64,000 bases of DNA from CAVSRC01 sp963782045 (GTDB lineage Bacteria > Pseudomonadota > Alphaproteobacteria > Rhizobiales > Kaistiaceae), in NCBI GenBank assembly GCA_963782045.1, contig CAWAIR010000013.1, positions 186,001 through 250,000 of the forward strand, read 5' to 3'. Shown in pieces: positions 40,487 to 48,370 of the stretch. Made by a program: the position numbers and the translations under genes. Position 1 is the stretch's first letter; each line of letters starts with the position of its first letter. The notes under the pieces are model-generated. The model was not told the origin of the DNA and did no database searches. It saw only the letters and a list, made by a program, of their open reading frames with translations.

Positions 40487-41107
40487 ATGGCGTTGCGTGG
40501 TCTGCTTTTGGGGATACTCAAGCTCATCGTGGTCGTGGCGCTGCTCTCCGGTGCCAGCTGCGCTCTGGACAACTCGGGGGGGGGGTGGTCCGTCGAAGCA
40601 CGCATCGGCGCGGCCATGTGCAAGGACCTGGGGTTTCCGAAGGCCCGCTACAACGGCAACCAACGCGATAGTCCCGGGGTTTCTCCGTCGGCATCGCCCT
40701 GCGACAATTTCGAAGCATGCATCCAGGCCAGCCCGGGCTCCTACAGCCAATGGACGGACTGCTATCAACGGCTGGCGGGCGACACACGGCAGCTGGCGGA
40801 CGCCGGCCAGATCGCGCGGCCTTACAGCGGGGCCGAGATCGCAGCGCTTTACGATTGCCGGGTCAACGGCTTCACCACCGCCTCATGCTTGGTCAGCATC
40901 ACCGATCCGAACGGCTGTCTCCACAATGGCGGGCTGCTAGGAAAGTGCGATGACCTCCAACCCTGCTACGAGTTGGTCCGCGCCGAGCCCTCTGACGGTG
41001 AGGTCGCGGTTGCCTCCCTGATCGTAGACCGAAGGCCGGACATCACGCCGGCCGCGGGGCCGACGTGCCGTTGGCAGCCCAATCCAGCCGGACGCGGGCT
41101 CGGCTGA
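40487..41107 (+). CDS. Secreted Cys-rich hypothetical protein with a poly-G tract
   Basis: A 206-residue protein with an N-terminal signal segment, MALRGLLLGILKLIVVVALL. It ends in SGASCAL, which resembles but does not fit a lipobox (Gly at -3). The rest has about ten cysteines, suggesting disulfides in the periplasm, but no domain I recognise. A run of ten G (40576-40585) encodes SGGG right after the signal segment. The gene follows the autotransporter by 10 bp with GAGGAG before its ATG, so they are co-transcribed and may act together at the surface. Confidence 0.7.
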   Translation: MALRGLLLGILKLIVVVALLSGASCALDNSGGGWSVEARIGAAMCKDLGFPKARYNGNQRDSPGVSPSASPCDNFEACIQASPGSYSQWTDCYQRLAGDTRQLADAGQIARPYSGAEIAALYDCRVNGFTTASCLVSITDPNGCLHNGGLLGKCDDLQPCYELVRAEPSDGEVAVASLIVDRRPDITPAAGPTCRWQPNPAGRGLG

Positions 41108-41134
41108 CCTCGGCTCGGATGGCCGCAACGCAAA

Positions 41135-41160
41135 CGGCCGCGTCCGGAAGGACGCGGCCG
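41135..41160 (-). terminator. Hairpin downstream of leuA
   Basis: CGGCCGCGTCC (41135-41145) and GGACGCGGCCG (41150-41160) form a perfect 11-bp stem with loop GGAA. It starts 23 bp after the leuA stop. On the minus strand it is followed by TTTGCGTT, a weak T-rich tail. It also faces the end of the convergent secreted-protein gene. Confidence 0.7.
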
Positions 41161-41183
41161 CCCCAATTCCGCAACGTGTGCGC

Positions 41184-42752
41184 TCAGACCGTGGCGGCGG
41201 CCGTCTGGGCGTGGATGCGTCCGCGCTTGAGCATCAGCTTGTTGACCGCCGAGACATAGGCCTTGGCCGAGGCGACCATGGTGTCGGTGTCGGCGCCGCG
41301 GCCGGTGACCACCTTTTCGCCCTCGGCCAGACGCACCGAGACCTCGGCCTGCGCATCCAAATCCTCGGTCACCGCGCCCACCTGGTAGAGCTGGAGGGTG
41401 GCGTTATGCGGCGCGATCGCCTTGATGGCGTGGAACATGGCGTCGACCGGGCCCTCGCCCAGCGCTTCCTTGGTGATGTGCTGGCCTTCGACGTCGAGCG
41501 TGACGATCGCCTTCTGCGGCCCCCCGGTGCCGGCGATCACGGTGAGCGCCACCAGCCGGATGGCCTCGCCGGCCTGGATCATCTCGTCCTCGACCAGCGC
41601 CGAAATGTCCTCGTCGAAGACGTGCTTCTTGCGGTCGGCCAGATCCTTGAAGCGGCGGAAGGCCTCCTCCATGGCGTTGTCGCCGAGCTCGAAGCCCAGC
41701 TCCTTGAGCTTCTCGCGGAAGGCGTGGCGGCCCGAATGCTTGCCCATGACCAGCGAGGTGGCGCGCACGCCGACGTCCTCGGGACGCATGATCTCGTAGG
41801 TCTGCGCGTTCTTCAGCATGCCGTCCTGGTGGATGCCCGACTCGTGGGCGAAGGCGTTCTTGCCGACGATCGCCTTGTTGTATTGCACCGGGAAGGCGGT
41901 CACCGCCGAGACCAGCTTGGAGGCGCGCATCAGATAGGGCGCCTTGATGCCGGTGTCGTAGGGCATGACGTCGCCGCGCACGCGCAGCGCCATGACGATC
42001 TCCTCGAGCGAGGCATTGCCGGCGCGCTCGCCGAGCCCGTTGATGGTGCATTCGACCTGGCGCGCCCCGGCGCGCACGCCCGCCAGCGAATTGGCCACCG
42101 CCATGCCGAGGTCGTCGTGGCAATGGGTCGAGAACACCGCCTTGTCGGCGTTCGGCACGCGCTCGCGCAGCATCTTGATGAGCGCGTAATATTCCTCCGG
42201 CGTCGAATAGCCCACCGTGTCGGGGATGTTGATGGTGGTGGCGCCGGCGTTGATCGCCGCCTCGACCGTGCGGCAGAGGAAATCGTGCTCGGTGCGGGTG
42301 CCATCCTCCGGCGACCACTCGACGTCGTCGGTGGTGTTGCGCGCCCGCGATACCGAGGCAATCACTGCCTCGTAGACCTCCTCCGGGGTCTTGTTCAGCT
42401 TGAACTTCATGTGCAGCGGGCTGGTCGAGATGAAGGTGTGGATGCGGCGCCGCTCGGCGTGCTGCAAGGCCTCGGCGGCCCGGTCGATATCCTTGAAGCC
42501 GGCGCGGGCGAGACCGCAGACCACGCCGTTCTTGATGACCTTGGCAATCTCGGTCACCGCCTCGAAATCGCCGTTGGAGGCGATCGGGAAACCGGCCTCG
42601 ATCACGTCCACCCCCATCTCGTCGAGGATTTCGGCGACCTGCAGTTTCTCGGAGAGGGTCATCGAGGCGCCCGGCGACTGCTCGCCGTCGCGCAAGGTGG
42701 TGTCGAAGATGATGACGCGGTCCTTGGCCGGTACCGCCTGCTCGGAAGTCAT
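41184..42752 (-). CDS. leuA: 2-isopropylmalate synthase
   Basis: A 522-residue enzyme that condenses 2-ketoisovalerate with acetyl-CoA in the first committed step of leucine synthesis. The catalytic domain begins RVIIFDTTLRDGEQSPGASM, with metal ligands in FSTHCHDDLGMAVANS. Signature GLGERAGNASLEEI and the linker HESGIHQDGMLK are intact. The C-terminal regulatory domain (about 395-522), which mediates leucine feedback, is present. ATG at 42752 has AAGGA upstream. Expression is probably controlled by the leader peptide and stems at 42795-42978. Confidence 0.96.
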   Translation of the reverse strand: MTSEQAVPAKDRVIIFDTTLRDGEQSPGASMTLSEKLQVAEILDEMGVDVIEAGFPIASNGDFEAVTEIAKVIKNGVVCGLARAGFKDIDRAAEALQHAERRRIHTFISTSPLHMKFKLNKTPEEVYEAVIASVSRARNTTDDVEWSPEDGTRTEHDFLCRTVEAAINAGATTINIPDTVGYSTPEEYYALIKMLRERVPNADKAVFSTHCHDDLGMAVANSLAGVRAGARQVECTINGLGERAGNASLEEIVMALRVRGDVMPYDTGIKAPYLMRASKLVSAVTAFPVQYNKAIVGKNAFAHESGIHQDGMLKNAQTYEIMRPEDVGVRATSLVMGKHSGRHAFREKLKELGFELGDNAMEEAFRRFKDLADRKKHVFDEDISALVEDEMIQAGEAIRLVALTVIAGTGGPQKAIVTLDVEGQHITKEALGEGPVDAMFHAIKAIAPHNATLQLYQVGAVTEDLDAQAEVSVRLAEGEKVVTGRGADTDTMVASAKAYVSAVNKLMLKRGRIHAQTAAATV

Positions 42753-42794
42753 GATCGCAAGTCCTTCTCGAAAGTCCTGCCCGCATCTTGGAGC

Positions 42795-42874
42795 GGCGGG
42801 CGTCAACCGGGATGATGTTTTGAACAACCTCCCCCTGAGTGCCCGCCCGGCAAGGAGCAGCCGACGCTCAGGGG
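42795..42874 (-). promoter_or_regulatory. leuA attenuator region: mutually exclusive stems
   Basis: On the transcript, CCCCTGAG (plus-strand 42867-42874) can pair with CTCAGGGG (42832-42839). GGCGGGC (42841-42847) can pair with GCCCGCC (42795-42801). The pairs interleave, so they exclude each other or form a pseudoknot. The leader stop codon lies inside the first segment, so the ribosome's position decides which stem forms. No T run follows, so control may be of translation rather than of termination. Confidence 0.65.
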
Positions 42875-42978
42875 CGTCTAAGCAGGAGGCCGAGAAGAAG
42901 GAGGCCGGAGGCCGGCGCAGCCGAGCGCGCGCCGCAAGCGGCGTCCGCGTCGAACTGGCTGTGATCGCGATCGATCAT
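42868..42978 (-). CDS. leuA leader peptide (Leu-rich)
   Basis: A 36-residue open frame upstream of leuA, starting MIDRDHSQFDADAACG and ending SGLLLLGLLLRRP, with seven leucines in eight codons before the end. Its stop overlaps the first attenuator segment. This is the standard design of leucine attenuation: scarce Leu-tRNA stalls the ribosome in the Leu run and changes folding downstream. An in-frame ATG at 42996 would add six residues. Confidence 0.8.
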   Translation of the reverse strand: MIDRDHSQFDADAACGARSAAPASGLLLLGLLLRRP

Positions 42979-43039
42979 GCTCTCGGGCCTTGGCATCGGC
43001 TGCCGGCGATTGTCGCCGGGGCCGGTTAATGGGCCGTTC

Positions 43040-43930
43040 TTAGCGGTTTTGGGCGGAAATGTCGATTCCCCAAGTAGCCAGCATGTCCGAGCGCGGGATG
43101 CGCGCGGCGATGAGGTCCCGGATCTTGTCGGCGTCGGCCGGGGTTGCCGGGTTGTAGACGACCAGGCTGAGGTCTGGCCGGCCGTCGACGGCGAAGGTGG
43201 AGAATTCCATGGCGATCGGCCCGGCGACGGGGTGGTTGAGCCGCTTGGTGCCCTCGCCATAGGAGCGCACGTCGTTGTCGGCCCACATCGCCGCGAATTC
43301 CGGGCTCTCGCGCGACAGGTCCTCGACCAGCGCCTTGATCTCCTCCGTCGCCCCGGCGCGCGCCGCATCCGCCCGGAACACGCCGACCACGAAGCGCGCC
43401 ACCTCGTCCCAGTGGGCCTGGGCGGCGCGCACGCGGTGATCACAGAAGATGAGGCGCAGGATGTTGCGCCTCTCCGGCGGCAGGTCGCCGTAGTTGGTCA
43501 GCACCGACGCGGCCGCCTGGTTCCACGCCAGGACGTCCCAGGTCGGCGACTTGACGATGGCCGGGCTCACCGGCAGCGCATCGAGCACCCGTTGCAGGCG
43601 CGGCGTCACGCCTTCGGGCGCGCGATAGCGCACCTCCGGCGGCCGGCCGAGGCCGAGCAAAAAGAGATGCTCGCGCTCGACGTCGGTGAGCATCAGCGCT
43701 CGGGCGATGCGGTCGAGCACATCGGCCGAGGGCGCGCCGCCCCTGCCCTGTTCCAGCCAGGTGTACCAGGTCGCGCTGACATGGGCGCGTTGCGCCACCT
43801 CCTCGCGCCTCAGGCCGGGCGTGCGCCGGCGCGTCAGCGGCAGGCCGAACGACGCGGGATCGAGCTTCGCCCTGCGGCCCTTGAGATAGGCGCCAAGGCG
43901 ATTCTCGTGGGCGAGGTCGTCCGTGCTCAT
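43040..43930 (-). CDS. Helix-turn-helix regulator with MmyB-like ligand-binding domain
   Basis: A 296-residue regulator. The N-terminal XRE-type HTH (about residues 12-85) has RRRTPGLRREEVAQRAHVSA and TWYTWLEQGRG. The C-terminal MmyB-like domain (about 110-285) has SPTWDVLAWNQAAASVL, which is typical. Proteins of this class in Proteobacteria often repress a divergent oxidoreductase gene. It is divergent from two duplicated SDR genes, and a symmetrical site lies 13 bp before its start. Confidence 0.88.
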   Translation of the reverse strand: MSTDDLAHENRLGAYLKGRRAKLDPASFGLPLTRRRTPGLRREEVAQRAHVSATWYTWLEQGRGGAPSADVLDRIARALMLTDVEREHLFLLGLGRPPEVRYRAPEGVTPRLQRVLDALPVSPAIVKSPTWDVLAWNQAAASVLTNYGDLPPERRNILRLIFCDHRVRAAQAHWDEVARFVVGVFRADAARAGATEEIKALVEDLSRESPEFAAMWADNDVRSYGEGTKRLNHPVAGPIAMEFSTFAVDGRPDLSLVVYNPATPADADKIRDLIAARIPRSDMLATWGIDISAQNR

Positions 43931-43942
43931 CCTGTTAGTCCT

Positions 43943-43954
43943 TATACCCGTATA
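43943..43954. promoter_or_regulatory. TATAC-CC-GTATA symmetrical site, candidate operator
   Basis: TATACCCGTATA has 5-bp perfect inverted arms around CC. It lies 13 bp from the regulator start and 70 bp before the divergent SDR gene, a fitting place for autoregulation and control of the SDR pair. A second weaker pair, AGAC and GTCT, lies at about 43981-43996. Confidence 0.45.
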
Positions 43955-44023
43955 TGATCACCCATTTACCGGCATGAAGATAGACCGATATTCGTCTCCA
44001 TCCAATCATCGGAGACTTCACTC

Positions 44024-44923
44024 ATGCGTGTCTTTGTCACCGGCGCCACCGGCTTCGTCGGCTCGGCCGTCGTTAACGATCTCATCGCAGCGGGCCACGA
44101 GGTCCTTGGCATGGCTCGCTCCGACAAGGGCGCCGAGGCGCTCGCCGGCGCCGGTGCCGAAGTCCATCGCGGTACTGTCGAGGATCTGGACAGCCTCAGG
44201 CGCGGCGTCGCCGATGCCGACGGCGTCATCCACACCGCCTTCATCCACGATTTCTCCAGGGCTGCCGAGAACTGCGAGATCGATCGGCGGGCCATCACCG
44301 CCATGGGCGAGGCGCTGGCGGGCAGCGAGCGGCCGCTGATCATTACCTCGGCCATGGGGCTGCTGGCGCCTGGCCGCGTCGGCACCGAGACCGACCGATA
44401 CCTCCCCGATCATCCCAATCCGCGCATCGCCTCGGAACAGGCGGCGGAAGCCATGGCCGACAAGGGCGTCAACATCATGACGGTGCGCCTGCCGCAGGTT
44501 CATGGCGCGGGCGATCATGCCTTTGCCCCTCTGCTCATCCAGATCGCCCGCGACAAGGGCCGCGCGGCCTATATCGGCGACGGCAGCAACCGTTGGCCGG
44601 CGGTTCACCGGCTGGACGCCGCCCGGCTCTACCGGCTTGCTCTGGAGAAGGGCACGGCCGGTGCCCGCTATCATGCGGTCGCCGAGGAAGGTGTGACGCT
44701 GCGCGCGCTCGAGGAACTGATCGGACGCTGCCTGAACCTGCCGGTGATAGGCCTCTCGCCCGAGGAGGCGGCCGACTACTACGGTTGGTTCGCGCAATTC
44801 GCGTCGATGGATGTCCCGGCGTCGAGCGCATGGACACGCGAGACGCTGGGCTGGCAGCCGATGCAGCCCGGTCTCTTCGCCGACATGGAAACGCACTACT
44901 TCCCGCCCCAGGTGGCGGAATAG
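44024..44923 (+). CDS. NAD(P)-dependent SDR, atypical/extended (paralogue 1)
   Basis: A 299-residue extended SDR of the NAD-dependent epimerase/dehydratase type. FVTGATGFVGSAVVNDL is the N-terminal GxxGxxG motif, and ARSDKGAEALAGAGAEVHRG follows. No classical YxxxK is seen at the usual place; a Tyr lies in TETDRYLPDHPNPR. Such SDRs are often regulated by an adjacent HTH gene and act on small carbonyl compounds. It is clearly duplicated with the next gene (first 60 residues nearly identical). The spacing of 20 bp indicates one operon. Confidence 0.85.
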   Translation: MRVFVTGATGFVGSAVVNDLIAAGHEVLGMARSDKGAEALAGAGAEVHRGTVEDLDSLRRGVADADGVIHTAFIHDFSRAAENCEIDRRAITAMGEALAGSERPLIITSAMGLLAPGRVGTETDRYLPDHPNPRIASEQAAEAMADKGVNIMTVRLPQVHGAGDHAFAPLLIQIARDKGRAAYIGDGSNRWPAVHRLDAARLYRLALEKGTAGARYHAVAEEGVTLRALEELIGRCLNLPVIGLSPEEAADYYGWFAQFASMDVPASSAWTRETLGWQPMQPGLFADMETHYFPPQVAE

Positions 44924-44943
44924 ATTCATCAAGGAGAACTGAC

Positions 44944-45822
44944 ATGCGCATCTTTGTTACCGGCGCCACCGGATTCGTCGGCTCGGCCGTCGTCAGGGAA
45001 CTGCTCGGCGCGGGCCATAAGGTCGTCGGCCTCGCCCGCTCCGACAAGGGCGCCGAGGCGCTCGCCGCCGCCGGTGCCGAGGTCCATCGCGGCGCGCTCG
45101 ACGATCTGGGCAGCCTGAAGAGCGGCGCCGAGAAGGCCGACGGCGTCATCCATCTCGCCTTCATCCACGACTGGTCGAGATTCGCTGATAGCGCCGAGGT
45201 CGACCGGCGCGCCATCGAGACTCTCGGCGCGGTCGTGGCGGGCTCCGATCGCCCGCTGCTGGTCACCGGCGGCGTCGCCATGCTGGCACCGGGCCGGCTG
45301 GCGACCGAGCACGACGCCTCACCGGCGGCGTTTCCGCGCGCGTCCGATCGCATGGCCGCCGCCCTGGCCGAGCGCGGCGTGCATGCAGCGAGCGTTCGCC
45401 TGCCGCCCACCACGCACGGCGCCGGCGACCACGGCTTCGTTCCGCGCCTCATCGCGATCGCGCGGGAGAAAGGTGTGTCCGCCTACGTTGGCGACGGCTC
45501 GAACCGCTGGCCGGCAGGCCACAGGACTGACGCGGCGAAAGTCTACCGGCTCGCCATCGAGCGCGGTGCCGCCGACGGGCCCTACCACGCCGTCGCCGAG
45601 GAAGGCGTGCCCTTCGGCGAGATCGCCGAAGTCATCGGCCGCCGCCTCGCCCTGCCGGTGGTCAGCAAGACGCAGGAGGAAGCCCCGGAGCACTTCGGCT
45701 TCCTGGGCATGTTTGCCGGCATCGACATGCCGGCATCGAGCGCGATCACCCAGGAGCGTCTCGGCTGGCGACCGCGCGAGATCGGGCTCATCGCCGACAT
45801 GGAGGCGCACTACTTCGCCTGA
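44944..45822 (+). CDS. NAD(P)-dependent SDR, atypical/extended (paralogue 2)
   Basis: A 292-residue duplicate of the preceding SDR. It has the same N-terminal motif (FVTGATGFVGSAVVREL) and the shared blocks VIHLAFIHDWSRFADSAEVD and GDGSNRWPAGHRTDAAKVYR. The C-terminus shares PASSAITQERLGWRP with PASSAWTRETLGWQP in paralogue 1. The putative Tyr region differs (ATEHDASPAAFPRAS, lacking the Tyr), so substrate range or activity may have changed. ATG at 44944 with AAGGAG before it. Confidence 0.85.
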   Translation: MRIFVTGATGFVGSAVVRELLGAGHKVVGLARSDKGAEALAAAGAEVHRGALDDLGSLKSGAEKADGVIHLAFIHDWSRFADSAEVDRRAIETLGAVVAGSDRPLLVTGGVAMLAPGRLATEHDASPAAFPRASDRMAAALAERGVHAASVRLPPTTHGAGDHGFVPRLIAIAREKGVSAYVGDGSNRWPAGHRTDAAKVYRLAIERGAADGPYHAVAEEGVPFGEIAEVIGRRLALPVVSKTQEEAPEHFGFLGMFAGIDMPASSAITQERLGWRPREIGLIADMEAHYFA

Positions 45823-45846
45823 TGGGAAACGGAGTGGCCGCCGGCC

Positions 45847-46275
45847 CTAATGCCCCTGATAGAAGGCGTATACGGCGAGCAACACCGCCAGCAGCACGCT
45901 GACGCTCGATGCCGGGCCGAACATCATCAGACGCCGGGCAAGCGACATGTCGCCCGTCCGGCGCATCTGGGCGAAGGTCCGGTGGATCAGGCCGTTCAGC
46001 ACCGTGGCGATCACCACGAAGAGCAGCTTCCACCAGAACAGCACCGGCATGACGCCCGGCCCGCCGGCCATGATGACCATGATGATGCCGGTGATCCACA
46101 GCACCACCAGACCGGTGCCGCTCATCATGGCGAGCGGCCAGCCGAGCGAGCGCAGCGCCTGGGCCTGATCGGCGGGCGCCGACTGGGCCTTCATCATGAC
46201 GAGACCGCCGGCGAAACCGCCTGCCGCGCCAAGCATCAGTCCGAAGAAGTGCAGAAACAGGATGAACCCGAACAT
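45847..46275 (-). CDS. Small four-helix membrane protein
   Basis: A 142-residue inner-membrane protein with four predicted helices: FILFLHFFGLMLGAAGGFAG, then LVVLWITGIIMVIMAGG, FWWKLLFVVIATVLNGLIHR and VSVLLAVLLAVYAFY. The histidine in the first helix and in the third (NGLIHRTFAQM) recalls haem-binding DUF2269- or CopD-like proteins, but the match is not firm. It stands alone between convergent SDR genes and a PhzF gene. Confidence 0.7.
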   Translation of the reverse strand: MFGFILFLHFFGLMLGAAGGFAGGLVMMKAQSAPADQAQALRSLGWPLAMMSGTGLVVLWITGIIMVIMAGGPGVMPVLFWWKLLFVVIATVLNGLIHRTFAQMRRTGDMSLARRLMMFGPASSVSVLLAVLLAVYAFYQGH

Positions 46276-46352
46276 CGCCGATCTCCCGCCGCCGCCGTGG
46301 CTCGCCCCGTGCGCGACGCGAGAAGCGTAGCACGAGTCGGCGGCAAGTCGGC

Positions 46353-47261
46353 TCAGACGGCGAGTTCGCCCTCGGCGACCACCACCGCATTGCCGCCGAC
46401 GCGAACCGCGGTCAGCTCGCCGCCGGCGACGTCGATCTCCAGCGTCATCAGGCTCGGCCGGCCGATCTCGAAGCCCTGCTCGATGACATAGCGATGGCTG
46501 CCCGACGGCGGGCCGTCGAAGCGGCGCACGGCGCCGGCGAAGGCAGCGGCAGCGCTGCCGGTCGCCGGATCCTCATGGAAGCCGAAAGCCGGCGCGAACA
46601 TGCGCGCATGGAAGTCGTGGTCGCTGCCCTCGCTCTCCCGGCAATAGAGCCAGGCAGCCGCCTGCGGCGAGCCGAAGGCGCCGGCCCAGGCGGCGAGGTT
46701 TGGCTTGGCATTGCCGATCGCCTCCAGACCGGCGACCGGCACGAAGACGAAAGGCACGCCCGCCGACCAGGCGCTGGGCCTGTGGTTCTCGAAGCCAACC
46801 TCGGCCGGCAGCAGCCCCAGCGCGCTCGCCACCGCATCGCGGTCGAAATCGGCCGGCACCGGCGTGGGCAGCAGCGGGGCGTCGAAGATCGCATGCCCGG
46901 CCTTGTCGCTCTTGATGAAGACGCCGCAGCGGATCGCGCCGACCGTCTCCTCCAGCATCACCATCATCTCGTTGCCGGGTGCGCCCTCGGCCGCCTTGCG
47001 CAGGGCGAGCAGCACGGCCGAGCCGATGGTCGGGTGGCCGGCGAAGGGCAGTTCGCGCGACGGCGTGAAAATGCGCAGGCGGGCGCTGGCGACCGGCTTC
47101 TCCGCCGGCAGCACGAACACCGTCTCCGACAGGTTGAACTCGCGGGCGATCGCCTGCATGCCGGCATCGTCGAGCCCGGCGGCATCGAGCACCACCGCCA
47201 GCGGGTTGCCGGCAAGCGGAGTATCGCTGAAGACGTCGAGAACGGCGTAGGGACGGGTCAC
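46353..47261 (-). CDS. PhzF-family phenazine-biosynthesis-like isomerase
   Basis: A 302-residue protein with the PhzF/diaminopimelate-epimerase-like fold. It has RPYAVLDVFSDTPLAGNPLA at the N-terminus, the catalytic glutamate in AREFNLSETVFVLP, and LPFAGHPTIGSAVLL. The C-terminal half has DPATGSAAAAFAGAV. PhzF isomerises an intermediate of phenazine synthesis, but no other phenazine genes are present, so the substrate here is unknown. The start is GTG at 47261; the next codons encode TRPYAVLDVF, the family's first strand. Confidence 0.9.
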   Translation of the reverse strand: MTRPYAVLDVFSDTPLAGNPLAVVLDAAGLDDAGMQAIAREFNLSETVFVLPAEKPVASARLRIFTPSRELPFAGHPTIGSAVLLALRKAAEGAPGNEMMVMLEETVGAIRCGVFIKSDKAGHAIFDAPLLPTPVPADFDRDAVASALGLLPAEVGFENHRPSAWSAGVPFVFVPVAGLEAIGNAKPNLAAWAGAFGSPQAAAWLYCRESEGSDHDFHARMFAPAFGFHEDPATGSAAAAFAGAVRRFDGPPSGSHRYVIEQGFEIGRPSLMTLEIDVAGGELTAVRVGGNAVVVAEGELAV

Positions 47262-47453
47262 AGGCGCACCGCGATCGCATGAGGCAGGTGCCGCGCTTGT
47301 GGCCCGCGACAGGCCGCCGGTCAAGCGTCCCGCAGGCCGCAGGTAGCCACTTTTCGGCCGCTTTCTCCCATTCAGCATCTGTTCATCGGATCGGGCCCAT
47401 CGTCCGCTCCAAGGTTGGCGGAACGTTTCCGCCGGTTTCCGGAGGTTCAGTCG

Positions 47454-47822
47454 ATGAACAGGTTCGTCTCTGCCACGCTGGCAGGTGCAATGGCCCTTTC
47501 GGTTGTCGGCGTGTCCGCCACCGGCGCCAGCGCCGACCGCTGGCACCACCACTATGGTCCGTCCTATGGCCCGGCCCCGCGGCACGACGACGTCGGCCCG
47601 GCGCTCCTGGCCGGCACGATCTTTGGCCTCGCGGTGGGGTCGATGATGCAACCGCAGCCGACCTATCGAGCCTATGCGCCGCCTCCGTCGCCGCCGCACT
47701 ATGCGGGTTATGCCGCCGAGCGACATTTCCAGTGGTGCAGCGCAACCTATGAAACCTACAACGGCGAGACCGACACCTGGATCGACTATCGCGGTGTTCA
47801 GCGCCGCTGCATCGGCCCCTGA
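47454..47822 (+). CDS. BA14K-family lectin-like secreted protein (first of three)
   Basis: A 122-residue exported protein. The signal peptide is MNRFVSATLAGAMALSVVGV, cleaved near ASADR. A His/Pro/Tyr-rich linker and a glycine-rich hydrophobic segment (VGPALLAGTIFGLAVGSMM) follow. The BA14K domain contains HFQWCSATYETYNGETDTW and ends RCIGP. BA14K from Brucella is an immunoreactive lectin-like protein needed for normal lipopolysaccharide. GGAGG lies eight bases before ATG 47454. Two related genes follow on the same strand. Confidence 0.88.
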   Translation: MNRFVSATLAGAMALSVVGVSATGASADRWHHHYGPSYGPAPRHDDVGPALLAGTIFGLAVGSMMQPQPTYRAYAPPPSPPHYAGYAAERHFQWCSATYETYNGETDTWIDYRGVQRRCIGP

Positions 47823-47905
47823 GACGGGGAACCACTGGGTCCGCGGCGCGTTCTGCTCGCGGGAAAGTCCAATTCCGGGGGGCAACCGGAAACGGGAGAC
47901 ACGAG

Positions 47906-48247
47906 ATGAAGAAGCCTCTGAGCATCGCACTGGCCGCCACCATTGCGGTTTCGGCCATCGGACTGTCGGCTGCACCGGCATCGGCGCACCGCGATGACAG
48001 GGCAGCGCTGGCCATCTTCGGCGCGATCGCCGGCATCGCGGCCGTGGCCGCGGCCAGCCAGCACCATGACCACTACTACTATGACGACGGCTATCGCCGG
48101 CCCTATGACCGCTACCCGCACTACCGTCGCAGCTACTACAACTCGCATGTGCAGTGGTGTCTCGATCATTACCGGACCTACAATCCGGCGACCAACACCT
48201 ACTTCCGCAAGCCGGGCGTGCCGGCCGCCTGCTACTCGCCCTACTAA
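47906..48247 (+). CDS. BA14K-family lectin-like secreted protein (second of three)
   Basis: A 113-residue exported protein. It has signal peptide MKKPLSIALAATIAVSAIGL and a short hydrophobic segment (ALAIFGAIAGIAAVAAAS). A His/Tyr/Arg-rich spacer precedes the BA14K core (HVQWCLDHYRTYNPATNTYF) and the end ACYSPY. The two cysteines of the core are conserved with its neighbours. It is 83 bp after the first copy, with GGGAGACACGAG before the ATG. A stem with CTTT follows at about 48277-48308. Confidence 0.88.
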   Translation: MKKPLSIALAATIAVSAIGLSAAPASAHRDDRAALAIFGAIAGIAAVAAASQHHDHYYYDDGYRRPYDRYPHYRRSYYNSHVQWCLDHYRTYNPATNTYFRKPGVPAACYSPY

Positions 48248-48276
48248 CCGCCCATCCGTTCGGAACAAATTGCGCC

Positions 48277-48308
48277 CGCGCCGGAACCATCTGGCGCCGG
48301 CGCGCTTT
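48277..48308 (+). terminator. Hairpin after the second BA14K gene
   Basis: CGCGCCGG (48277-48284) and CCGGCGCG (48297-48304) form an 8-bp stem with a 12-base loop, followed by CTTTA. It is a weak terminator between the second and third BA14K genes. Confidence 0.45.
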
Positions 48309-48370
48309 ACGCGGGCGAGCACCGTCTCACTTCCACCCAGCATGAACGGGGGGCAGAAGGAGACCTATCC

